A stretch of DNA of 64,000 nucleotides from Cheilinus undulatus (taxonomy: Eukaryota > Chordata > Actinopteri > Labriformes > Labridae): contig NC_054866.1 of the NCBI RefSeq assembly GCF_018320785.1, positions 36,805,000-36,868,999 of the forward strand. Direction: 5' to 3'. The position numbers and the translations under genes are program-made. Below the pieces are notes generated by a model that searched no databases, was not told the DNA's origin, and saw nothing but the letters and a program-made list of their open reading frames with translations. Positions 1 through 12,900 of the stretch are shown one piece after another (the first letter of the stretch is position 1; the number at the start of each line of letters is the position of its first letter).

Positions 1-901
1 AATATAAAATTTCCATTATGTTTATGACATGGTTATTGGTTCAATATTATTACACCAATGACTAAACACAGGCTGAAATCAGTCATAACAGTTGCTTCTA
101 ACACCCACACTTGCATTAGTCACATTGTATTGTGTTAGAAATAATTTCTCTATTTTTAGATAATTTTTAGAAGACCCATTCAGTGACAAGGCTCCACCTG
201 TCTGATGTTGCTGTCAAAAGTCAAAGAAGTGGTTGTTTGTACATGGAAACAAATTAGGTCTGTTTGATTATTAAGAAAATATATTAAGGACTGACTGTAG
301 TTCAAAGAAATTACGACTGAGTTATTCCTGTATTTGATCTGCCACAGGGGGTGTAAGTGTTTTTTTTTGCCCTGATTACTGTTATATGTATTATAGCCTC
401 TCCTTTTGCTTCATAGCATCATAATGAATAAAATTCAAGTTGCTGGATACATAAAATAATTATAACAGTGTGCCAGCTTTTTCAATGAATCATTTCTGCT
501 ACTTTAAATGTTTTTAAGGAAGAGGTGTACACAACTTTACACAACAAAATTACTGAGTCTGTCTTCAAATATATAAAGCTTTAAAGCCAATGGTATGCAT
601 TTTGCATTGCATTAAAATCTTAAAATTTAGAAAGCTTTTCTAGAATTATGTACTTGTTTATTTGTTTTGAAAAGTACTTAAATATTGACACAGTCTATTT
701 ACATGTAAGTGTGGCCTGTGTAGAACTTTAGCTTTTTAAAACAAAGTAGTATTTGAAGTAGGTTGTTTTTGTCTTGCCCCTCTTGGTGAATTTGTCAGCA
801 TTCTGAGTGTATCATTTGATGTTTAGAGCTGTTTGAGTTTCTCCTTAACTGTTCTGCACTAAGCTGCTCTGTGTCTTCTGCCCCTCCCCCCTGTGAGCCA
901 G
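1..901 (+). other. smc4 intron, 5' edge of window
   Basis: AT-rich sequence upstream of the first visible smc4 exon, ending in a pyrimidine-rich tract and the acceptor AG at 900-901. I see no exon, RNA gene or clear repeat in it. The preceding smc4 exon is outside the window. Confidence 0.7.
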
Positions 902-3900
902 GAAGGAGATGACTACGAAGTCATCCCCAACAGCAAGTTCTATGTTTCCAGGACTGCCAACAAAGACAATTCCTCAGCCTACCATATCAATGGCAAGAAA
1001 GCCACATTCAAAGAAGTTGGGGCTTTACTCCGGAGCCATGGTATTGACCTAGATCACAACAGATTTCTGATCTTGCAGGTAATTGTTCAGTTTTTTGTTA
1101 CTTTCTGCTTCTACTCTTAACTCCTCCTTTTATTCCTTCTGTGAGCATCTCATTTTGTCAGATTTCCTTTTCTTTGGTCTCTGCTCATGTCTAAGTTGTC
1201 TTTAATTCAAATGTTCCATGGCCTCATTAAAGCTATGCCTGCCTATGGGAATAACCTGTTGCACTGGAATTTAAAGGAGAGAATTTGTCCTGCCAGCCCT
1301 TAGACTGCTATAGCAGCGCATCATGGTTTGAAACAATGTGGAAAAGGTGCGAACCATTATTTGCTGCTTTAGAATTTTAAGGAAAATAATGGCATTTTAC
1401 TTACACGTGGACCTGAATGTAAGTTGAACTTACTCAGATTTTGTAGGTGGGAAGCTTTGGTGGGGTTGATCCTAAAGTGGGGACAGGTTGGACCCTCCTC
1501 CCTCTCCCTCTCCCATGTACCTGCCACGCTTTAGCAGCACGTAAATATTGGCGTGTGAGAACAGACCCCAACCCCAATATTAGCAGTGCTGCTTCAGTGT
1601 GGCAGGATCAGACACTCTCCATTACCATGCTTTGATATTTGTTCAACAGTTTGCCTTTTTAACTTCTCTGGGAATGTAATTCCTTCCTTTATGTTTTCTT
1701 TTTTTATGTATTAATTTATTTTTTGAATATATATATATATTTTTTGTCGTACTGACTTTTCCCTCTATACACTCCTGCCCCCTCTGATAGTATTACATGT
1801 GTGACCTACCCATTATTACTGATTACCCCCAAGCTTTATGGGGCGATGACTTGTGTCAGAGTCAACCAAAAAGGCTGATTTAATGTTTGTTTTTCCAATT
1901 ATTTTATTTTTTAATTTATTAATTTTTTTATGGTATGTCATGTGGTAGTTTCAACTGAACACTTTTTTCTGTCCCCTACTGTGGTTTTGTGGTTAGCTGG
2001 TTAATTATATGCATCCTGCTTGACTTTTTCTGTTTATGTGTATGCATGTCCATTCTCACTCTCCCTGGATGCAAGATTTGTTGCTCTGTGTCTATGACAT
2101 GGCTACATGACTGTTGGAAGAGGTTCTAGGTTGTTCTTCAAGGTCACTTTTCCAGGCCTCTGGCTAGAGGGAGGCTGTCTACTTTCTGCATTGGTCAAAG
2201 CAGAGGATGACGTGGGATTTCCCCCTCTCCCCTCTGTCAGCCTCTTTTCTTTCTTACATAAAAGTCGAATATGAATCTTCCCTTTACCACCAACTTTAAA
2301 AACATAGATGTAATTAAAGACTTTTATTTTTCACTATATCTGAATTCAACATTTATTTTACAAATTGTGTTCTTAGCCTTCCCAGCTCAAAAATAAATAC
2401 ATGAAAATAGATGGAAATTGACACAAATTTTAGAACAGTAGGGGGTTGTGTGTTAACTTGGCACAAGTTGTATGTAAGGGGAAAAACAGGAAATTAAAGT
2501 GTAGAAAAACAATTCAAATGTCATGTTGTAAAAAGCCTGCTTTTTAATCAAGTTACTTTTACCATTAACAATTAAAAAAAATTTTTGAACAATAAACATG
2601 TTGAAGATGGATTGGATTGTGAAAAGATTTTTTTGTCCTGAGAAAGTATGTGTCTCAGGCTTTTTTTTTCCTTAACATTTTGTTTCTCAACAGTATTCAG
2701 TCTGACCTACATCACTTTTTACACCAGGCTGGTGTAAAAAGAAACAAGTGTGATTGTTCATTCTTATTTTCTGTTTTGAAGAGATGCAACCGTTTTTGTG
2801 GCCAGGTGTAATGGTGTGGATTATTTTTAGTTCCTCTGTCAAAAAGAAACAGAGCTCTCAACGTGAACCTGTAGATTTTTAAAAAAAATTTATTTTGTAC
2901 ACTCCACATGGCTGCTTGTGTCTGCCAAGGTGTGTGTGTAGCCTACAGCAGTACTGCAGGGGTAGAGTTTTTAATTTAAATGACCAAATAAATTAACAGA
3001 GTGTTTTAGATTATGTCTATTTTATGATAATAAAAGTTGTTTATGACTGTTTTCAGCTCTGTGTTTTCCAGTGTGTAATTGCATGCCTGTCTGTGTCCGT
3101 GTGTTGCCCTGGACTGTACCTAGGGCGAGGTGGAGCAGATCGCCATGATGAAGCCTAAAGGTCAGACAGAGCATGATGAGGGTATGTTGGAGTACCTAGA
3201 GGACATTATCGGCTCATGCCGCCTCAAAGAGCCCATCCTAACCCTGGCCCGCAGAATTGAGTTGCTCAATGAGCAGAGGGGAGAGAAGGTGACACACTCA
3301 AACACTATCTGCTCACACACTCAAAAACAGTGTTCCTCCTCATGTCATGACTTCTTTAGAAATTAATTTTTACTTTAGAGATTAGAGTTGGGAGAACCAT
3401 TCTCTATGTGCACATGTGCCTGGAATCTTTTGATACAAATGAAAATTTATGTTCTTGTTTTACAACTGTTTTAAACATGTGATGGTTAAGCTGGCCACCC
3501 AAGTCATGTTTGATCCTATGTGAGCAGTTTTTGAGACTTAAATATTTTTTATTATAAAAGAACCTGTAGGCAGCAGTGTACAGGGTTCCTGCTGATCCTT
3601 TAAAAGGCTTTAGTTGTCTTAGATTGCACATTTGAAATTTAAGAACATAAAAGTCCTAAAGTCAGATTTTTACCAGTGAGAGGTTTTAAATTTTAGAAGG
3701 CATTTTGACTAAGACATGCCCTATTCCTGTTTTGTTTTCTAGCCAACCATATACAATTTTAATTATCTTCCCCCATAAACTATTGCATAAGTATTCTCTA
3801 GAATTCAGTGCTGGATGTTCTAAATTTTCTGTGGGAGGACCCCAGACTCTCTTTCTGATTTTATTTGACTCACTGTTATTAGATAATCTTTATACTGTTG

Positions 3901-6900
3901 TGAAACACTAGTCCATTTCTCTAACATCTTGGCCACCAGATTACCCACATAAATCCTTGCAAAATCATTGCAGCCCACCCCTATTTTAACAAGTCTTTCC
4001 TGATACAAGCATTATTCTGCTGCTTTTTAATAGTAAACTGTATTAGCTCAGCACATCTGCAAAATTTTGTTATCATAAATATCATCAGATGGCATATTGA
4101 TTGAATAGAAGCATTGAATCTGCCAATAATAATCAAATTTGGGTGTTTATGGACAAAAAAATGGCCTTTTCCTATACCATTTTACATTTCATAAACAGTT
4201 CATTAAATCTGAATAATCAGCCCTGGTCCAGTGTACCCAGAAATAGCACATCTTTCAGTTTGACCGTTTACAGTGCAAAAAGCGGTATACATTTTTTTTA
4301 GTTCAGGTCTTAAAAAGGTCTTAAGGCGTCTTAAATTTGATTGGTAAAAGCATGTAGGAATCCTGAGTGTAAGACCCCAAATCATTTTCATGAAACTTTA
4401 CATCAAAATATTTATGTAGCATTACAATATTGGATAAACTGTAATCACATTTCTCTTTCTTTATATCTATATTTTTATTCTTACTTGCATTGCACTAATT
4501 TATATCATATATGTAAAGGTACTTCGTTAATGCTTTTTTCTCCTTGTGTGATTCATTCTTGATGTATTTGCTGCAGACCAGTGTACCATGACACTTTACA
4601 CGAACACGTGTCACTTTGACTGCTATTGTCTGCACAGAATGTTGATTGTATATACCTAATGTCCAATTATTTAATTCTCTATTTGGATTTTATATATTTA
4701 TGTTTTTAATTCTACTTTATTGTATTTTACCACCTTTCTCCTTTATTGTGTTGCTGCAATGCCAGAATTTCCCCTCTGGGATCAATAAAGTATTACCTTA
4801 TCTTATCTTATATTTTCTCTGTTAGTTAAACCGAGTGAAGCTGGTGGAGAAGGAGAAGAATGCTCTGGAGGGGGAAAAGAACAAAGCTGTGGAGTTCCTC
4901 ACACTGGAGAATGATATCTTTAAACACAAGAGTCGACTCTGCCAGTATTATGTGTGAGTGCACCAGAACCATTTCTCTGCTCTGAATCAAATAAATTAAA
5001 CCATTATTTTATCATGTTAACATTCTATATTGGGGGTGTCAAACTCAATCACAGAAGGGGCCAGATTCTGAATTAAGGTCTAAACTAAGGGCCTAACAGG
5101 GTCCACATTTAACTGTCAACTCATTTTTCGCCAGTAATAAATTTTGGGGGGAAGTTAGCTATAATGATAAATGAGTTTGAGATTTAAAAAGTCAAAATGA
5201 TTAGTTAAAAGGCTCAAAATCTGAGATAAACAGTCAAACTTGTTTTTTTTTTTTTTTTTCCAAAAGATCAAAACACAAAATTAGATGTTAAAATAATGCT
5301 TTTAATAGGCAAAAATATAAAAAGAAAGTCAAAATCATGTTTTACGGCAAAAATATGGCTTAAAATTGAAAATGGTGCACCTAAAAGGTCAAAATAGGAT
5401 ATCAGAGTTGAAATAATAAATTCAAAAGGTCAACATATGAGATAAAAAGTCAACATCATAAATTGAAAAGGTCAAAATATTAGATAAAGTCAAAATTATA
5501 AGTTGAAAATGTCCAAATATGAGACAAAAAGTGAAAATAATATATTGAAAATGGTTAAAATATTAAATAAAAGTCCAAATAATTTATTGAAGTCATGATT
5601 GTGCAATGCAAAAAAGAAAATATGAAATCAAAACACAAATATTTGTTTTCACACATTTCTTTTGATCTAGTTGTGTGTACTTTTTTTTTTTTTTTTTTTT
5701 TCCAAAATTTTTATGACTTTAGGATATTTTATATCACCAAGATTAAGTTTAAGTTTTCATACAGGAGGAAATCTGCAGACCTCATGTTTTAGTGCCAGGT
5801 ATAATGAGAATATGATTTGACCTTGCCGGGCCGGGTGTAACTGTACCACAGGCCGGATTTGGACCCCGGGCCTTGAGTTTGACACCCCTGTTCTATATAA
5901 TCAGAAGCATAGAAGAAGATGAAAATCTGTGTAATTAGCGCATCTCTCTCTTTCTATTTTTAAACTGTAACAGGGCAGCTTGACCCTCCTCTGGTGTCAC
6001 ACCCTGTTTTCTTTGCCTCATGTGTAAATTATTAGGTCAATGCTCACTGTTTTTTTCCTCAATATACCTTTGCCATCAGTCATGATCTGCAAAAGCGTGT
6101 GGTGGATAAGGAGCAAGAGAAGCAGAAGATCTTAGAGGACACCAAGGAACTGACTGAGAAAAATGCAAAGATATCACAGGAGATGGAGAAAATGAATCAA
6201 GAGCTGAAAAATGTGGAGAAGTAAGACATTTGTGTTCCTCTTCCCTTGCTCTCCTTTTATTAACCAATTTAATATGCTAGGAAGGTCACAAACTTTTGTA
6301 CCAGTTTAAAAATTTTACGGTCGTTTTGAAGCTGATTTTGACTCAGACATTTTTGTTTAGAGGGAAATTTCCCATTCAGGTTTTGAAAAGAGAATTAGAT
6401 GTATAACTTTTTAACACTGTACTAAAATTGTATTGAATCAAAACCCACTGCAAAACAGGATGTTTTCCCCTTCGAAAAAAAAAACAGGAAAACACGTTTT
6501 TTAAAGACTCCAGTTTATACATTTTGGCCTTATGGCCATACATAGATGTCTGTGTGTATACTTATATATATATAGATATATATATAGATATATAGATATA
6601 TATATATAGATATATAGATATATATATATCTATATATTTCCTTTTTTTCTCAAAAAAACTGTTTTGAATTCTAAATGTGTAGAAACTCTTAACTGGGTTT
6701 TACAACAAAATCTTTGCTTTTTTTTAATTAAAAAGACTTGGCCTCTTGTACTCTGTTATGCAGATTTAGTTGTATTATTGTTAGGATTCCTTAAGTTTAT
6801 GTCATGTTGATTTTTTAAACATAATTGGTGGGAGTGCACCCAGTAAAAAATGCCGTTCCTCTACCAGGAAACAAAATAAGCTCAACAAGTACATTGAGAC

Positions 6901-9900
6901 CCAGAAAGAGAAGTTCACCCAGCTGGACCTGCAGGATGTTGAAGTGCGTGAGAAGATTAAACACTCCAAGAGCAAAGGCAAGAAACTTCAGAAGCAGCTG
7001 GAAAAGGATAAAGAAAAGGTGTGTTGGTCTTTATATGATGGTTAACTCATACACACAGTTCAATAATTTCATTCAATTTCTGACACTGTTTACTTGTCTT
7101 TCGAATTATTTTCACTACTCTTAGGTCATAGGATGCATTTTCATTCCATTTGGAAGCACACAGACACGAAAACTGTCAGGACAGACATTTTTAGCCTTTT
7201 TTTCATCATTTACTAAACTCATCTTATGAACAAATGCAAGGTTACATTGAGTCAAGACAAGCTAGCACCAGCGGTATGACACTCCAGTGTTACAGTGTTT
7301 ATTTTGTCCCATGGCCAAGAAAGAAACATGGGCACTAAAAATACAATTTCCGTTGCTCATAGAAAACACAGGGCTGTTGTTTGGAGTCCTAGAGAAACAA
7401 ACTCTTTCCTTAAACTTGCATACAAGTTAAAATTGAATTGCAGAATAAAAAATTGTAACCTTTTTGATATTTTTAAGACTTAAGTCTTAAATTGAATATA
7501 CTTTTAGAACATGTAAATTCAGAGATTGTTTTTTCCCCTTCTATCTTAAATAGCATTTGTCCTTGCACAAGTTAAAGTTACACAATTTCAATCACAACTG
7601 CACACTCTTTGAGTTAGTGGGTTTTTTTTTATGTTATTTATTTATTTTTGGTTATTTTTTTCCACCTTTAGTTTATGTTTATGTATACAGCAACATACAT
7701 GAGTTACCAGCAAGTTTAAATGATTCTGAAATAGTGAACCAGAAATGACATTTCAAGCCAATATATTGTGAGATTAATCTTAAACAGTCTCATTTAGACA
7801 TGATGTAGATTTATTTTTTAATTTACAATTTAACGTTTTTAACCAAACTAGTATATGTTAGATTGACTGACTGAAATTAAATTTGTATTATTGTGAGTGT
7901 TAGTTAAAATCTATACCATGTAGAAGTAAATAAATTGATTTTGAGGTAGATATGTGTGAAGTGACCTTGTTCTATTTTTTTATATTTTCTCTTACAATGT
8001 GAAAATAGAAATTCATGTTTGTCTTCCAAATAAAGTGGCATTATCTTCAGTAAAAAAACAAAAACCTGTATAGACCTGTAAATCAGATTTCATGGCAGGA
8101 AGGGTTATCTGACTTAAACTATCCACTAGGGGGCTGTGAAGTTACACAAGTTAATAGTCTTTTTCTATTGATGGCCCATTCATGTGCTTGTTTCACTGTT
8201 TATTATATTCCTGTCACTTACTCCAATGTCTCTCTGTCTTACTGGATCACATTTTCGCACACCTAGAGTTTAGAGTTCCCTCATAACTGTAAGTGTATCC
8301 TTTCTACTCTAAAACATTATCTGCCCCTGCAATCCCGGTCCGAGTCAGGCAGACCTCATGGGAGCAGTGTTCTGCTGTGTTGTAGTCAACTATGGCCTGG
8401 CTTGTGTAATACTCTCAGCAGCCATATTCACATTTCACCCACAGTTAACCCTACAAAACATACACTACATACAAAGATTGTCTTGCCTTGTTTTAGCCCT
8501 TCCTTGCAGCAGGCTGTTGTGCCAGTCTTTACCAGGACTTGTTGAGTCCTGAGTGTATTTATACTTGATTACATTTGTGTGTTTTGGCCTGCTTGGAAGT
8601 GTGTAGCATTGTTGCTTCTAACTGGCATAAGCCAAAACCTATTTAATCCTCTTACTTTGTACCTCTTGTCTCCTAAAGTCTCCACTGATCCTTTTATCAC
8701 TTCATCTCATAGAAGAGGTGAAAAGCTATTAATATGTGCTTCATTAAAGTGTACTGAACTCTGTCTTCAAGTTAAAACCACACAGGTGTAGTTGCTGTTG
8801 AAATCCACAGTGAGATGCATCTCATTTGTGTTTTGTATTTTCTCCTGTCTGGCTAATGTTTCAGCTGGAGGAAGTGCGTGGTGTGCCAGCTAGCAGTGAA
8901 AAGGCCATCACTGAGGCAACGGCTCGTAAGGAGGAGCTGGAGAAGCAGAAGGTGAAAGAAGAGGAAAAGCTTAAAGCAGTGATGGAGAGTCTGAAGGAAG
9001 AGACCAGTGGCCTACAACAGGACAAAGAGGTTTGTAGCAATATCATGGTATCGCTCTGAATGTGGGTTCAATTTGTGTGAAAAATGTTTCTTTTTTGGTC
9101 TCTTTCAGACCAAAGAGAAAGAGCTGATGGAGCTCAGCAAGGCTGTGAATGAGACCCGATCTCGTATGGATCTGGCTCAGTCAGAGCTCGACATTTACCT
9201 CAGCCGACACAACACGGCTCTGACACAGCTCAACACCGCCAAGCAGACGCTCCAGACAACCTCTGACACACTGCGTGAGCGCCGTGCTGCCATCAAAGAC
9301 CTGGAAGTGAAAATACCCCAAAAAGAGTCGGAGCTGAAGAAGGTAAAACCAACACTGACTTTATTTTTAAGGCAGCAACATTTAACATCTTTAAATCTAG
9401 TAACTTGTGTTCCTCTGAGTGAGTGTCTCTCTTTTTTTTTTTCCTCCCTGCAGGACGAGGTTGAGCTGGAGCAGCTGATGAAGACGGATCTTGAGACCAG
9501 GGAAGTGGTGAGGGAAATGAGGCAGAAGGTAGAAGAAGCCAAGAGCTCTCTGTCCTCCAACCGCAGCAGAGGAAAGGTCCTGGATGCCCTCATGCATCAG
9601 AAGAAGAGTGGCAGAATTCCTGGCATCCTGGGAAGACTGGTAAAGCCACTAATATACAATTCTTACTTTCTGATCATCTAGCCTTAGTGTTCATTGGATT
9701 GTCTGTAGTGGATATATGCTTTTTTTTGTGTGTTTACAGGGAGACCTCGGAGCCATAGATGAAAAGTACGATGTGGCCATTTCCTCCAGTTGTGGTGCTC
9801 TTGATAACATTGTTGTAGATACAATTGACACAGCTCAGAAATGTGTGACATTTCTCAAAGAGCAGAACATCGGGGTGGCTACTTTTATTGGTCTTGACAA

Positions 9901-12900
9901 GGTAATTCTCACTTTGACCCTTGTAAATAGTGATAACATCTTATTTTGTGACTTAAAGCTTTGGATGGTTCAGCATATCTGTGAAATATCATAACTGCTA
10001 TACACACTTTAAACGCTAGAACAAGATGGTTCAGTTTGTTACAAACATAATGGATAGACTTATAGTTGTGAATATTTTGACATTTTTCGAGGTGTTGTCA
10101 TATAAAGCATCTGTCCACATGTTTTGCTACTGCTTCTTATTCCACGTCATTTTTGCTCAGATGAAGGTGTGGGAGAAGAACATGGCCCCCATTCAGACTC
10201 CAGAGAACAGCCCTCGTCTCTTTGACATGGTACGAGTGAAGGATGAAAGTGTGCGACCTGCTTTCTACTTCGCTTTAAGGGACACTCTAGTGGCCCAGGA
10301 TATGGAGCAGGCCACAAGAATGGCCTTCCAAAAAGACAAACGCTGGAGAGTGGTCACGCTGAAGGGACAGATCATAGAGATGGCTGGTGGGTAACGTACT
10401 ACTTTTCCCTCTTCTTCATCTTTTTTCCTTCTTTCTTAATTACTTTCTCAGCCAGGGAAACGATACATACATCAATATTACGTGTGCTTCACAGGAACCA
10501 TGACTGGAGGAGGAAGAGTATTGAAAGGCAGGATGGGCTCCTCTATTGGCACTGAGTTTTCTCAGGAAGAGGTAAGGATAAGATAAACACATTAGGGTTG
10601 GGTTATCAGACACCTTGGAGTTGTTTATTTTTTCATAAAATTTGATAGTGTATAAAAGTTAAAAAAAAATGCATTCGGGGAAAAAATCTTGCTTTTATTG
10701 AAGAGTGCATCACAATCGTCATTGAATAATTATGACCTAATGAGGGTGAAAAGCTGTTTAAAAAGGGTACTTCCAGCCTGAACTGTGTTTAGTATCCCTG
10801 CATGCTTTTGCATAGGAAAGCAACCACTTGCATACACAATAAATAGGGCTGAAGGGGTTTACTCATGTCAGATCTTCTTAAGTTGTTGACAGCACATTAA
10901 ACTGGTATGTTATTTGCATCCATGTACAGGATACAGCCCACTTTTTAAATTGGAAAGGGTTTTTTTGTTTGTTTTTTTCTAAGAGACGGTCATCTTGTAC
11001 ACCAGATTTGACAGTGGTTAAACTCTGATACTTTTAGCCGTTCATGCTAACAATGCTAGGTAATTACCTGAGTGCAAGTGCCTTTATAAAATCATTACTT
11101 ATTTCTATATTTGAAAAGTTTATTTCCTCCATTAGCCATTGTCTGGTGAATTTAATCTGGAATTACAGTAAAGAAAAATCTCCATCAAGTTCCAGGCATC
11201 ATTGAATTATAAGCCCTCTACTTGCTTATGTAGGTGGAGCCAACTATTTGATAATCCTCAGCATGTCTCCTCAAGTCTGCAACATTAAGATATTTAAAAT
11301 CTTATTTAATTTTTTTCAGTGTGAGAGACCTCACACGGCAACAAATAATCACTGATTTTACCGTGTTGTTCATATAGTGTGTGGTGTGGAACAAGAGGAT
11401 CAAGACAACACAAGCTAACAGATTCTGTCCAGACTGCCAGAGTCTCAACCTTGTCTCGTCCCTCAAAACATCAAATCTCATGCAGTCAAACGTGACTTAA
11501 GAGTGAAGAAGCTACTATGGCTTTCTGTTTAGCTTAGCTACTTGCGAAGTCCAATGTGCTTCCTATTTCGGTCCAGGTTCCTCCCTTGTTAGTTTGTCTG
11601 TGGCATATTTTACAGTACGTGTTGTCAAACACTTATTTTGTTGCCACCCTTCAGCAAGTTTATCCTCCATTTCTGATGTCTAGCTCAACGGTTCACTTTT
11701 GCAACCATTGCCATGACTGGTTTTCATTGTTCTTCCTCTTTAAGTCAGCCTGCTTTCTGCTCACACACACAACCAGATTTTTTGTTCTGACTATTAAACA
11801 TATTTAATATTTACGATCTTTAGCCTCCAATCAGTTTAGAGAGGGAAATATTACACAACGTGCACCACTGGATAATCTGGCAATATAATCTTAAGAGCCA
11901 TCTGATAATCAGGTTTTTGCTGACTTTGGTTAGAAGGGAGGATTCAGCTTGACAATCAACGCGATTAGCATGTACTGTGTGGCCCGCTTAAGAGTGATGG
12001 TCAGGGACTGGATGAATATGAACGCTGCTATAGTGAGAGTGATTTTCGTGTGTCTTTTCTGCAGCTTGACCGCATGGAGAGCAAGTTGAATGAGAAAGTG
12101 TCGAAGCTCCAGGGCAGCCAAGAGAAAAAGCTGCAGCTAGAGGAGAGCATCCAGCGACTGCGGCCACAGCTTCGAGACATGAAGAACACCCTAGAAAAAT
12201 ACGCCAAGAGCATGACTGTAGGGACAACACACCTCTTCTTTTTCTTTGACTGTTTGTGACTCAATTATAGGGTGAAATTTTAATTAAAATTAGAATCTTA
12301 TATTTAAAGTAAACTATAAAAATGACAGCACTGATGGAACGTCTCTGGACTGTCTGCCTGTGTGGCTGAGTCTTACTTTCTTTCGTTCCCTCCTCAGAGT
12401 CTGGCTGACCAGGAGACTCACTTGAAACTTCAGATTAAGGAACTTGAGGCCAATGTGCTGGCTGCTGCCCCAGACAAGGCCAAACAGAAACAGATGGAGA
12501 AGAGCCTGGAGGCCTTCAAGAAAGGTAGAGTCCTCTGGTGAACTGGAAAGAAAATACAGTTTTTAATAGTTGAATTTGTTCTAAAGATAGTGATGAACCT
12601 GATTTTAGACTGAGTTGTAATTTGTGGAAGGATTATGCTCAGTATAATGAATGGTTTAAAAACAAAACCATAATAAAATGGCTTTTTTTCTGGTTAAGCT
12701 CTTAAAATAAATAAACAGACCAAGTGTCCAACTAGAATATTATTATTTTGACTCTGTTATTTTCTCATTACCCACCCTTGCTCTTAGACTATGATGCAGC
12801 CTCCAGTAAGGCGGGGAAGGTGGAGAATGAGGTGAAAAGGCTCCACAACTTGATTGTAGACATCAACAGCCACAAGCTGAAGGCTCAGCAGGACAAGCTG

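Noticed and set aside
1447-1635. 62-codon frame
   Set aside because: It overlaps the mir-16 hairpin and has no protein similarity; the RNA explains the conservation.
9195-9593. 132-codon minus-strand open frame
   Set aside because: Antisense shadow of two smc4 exons and the intron between them.
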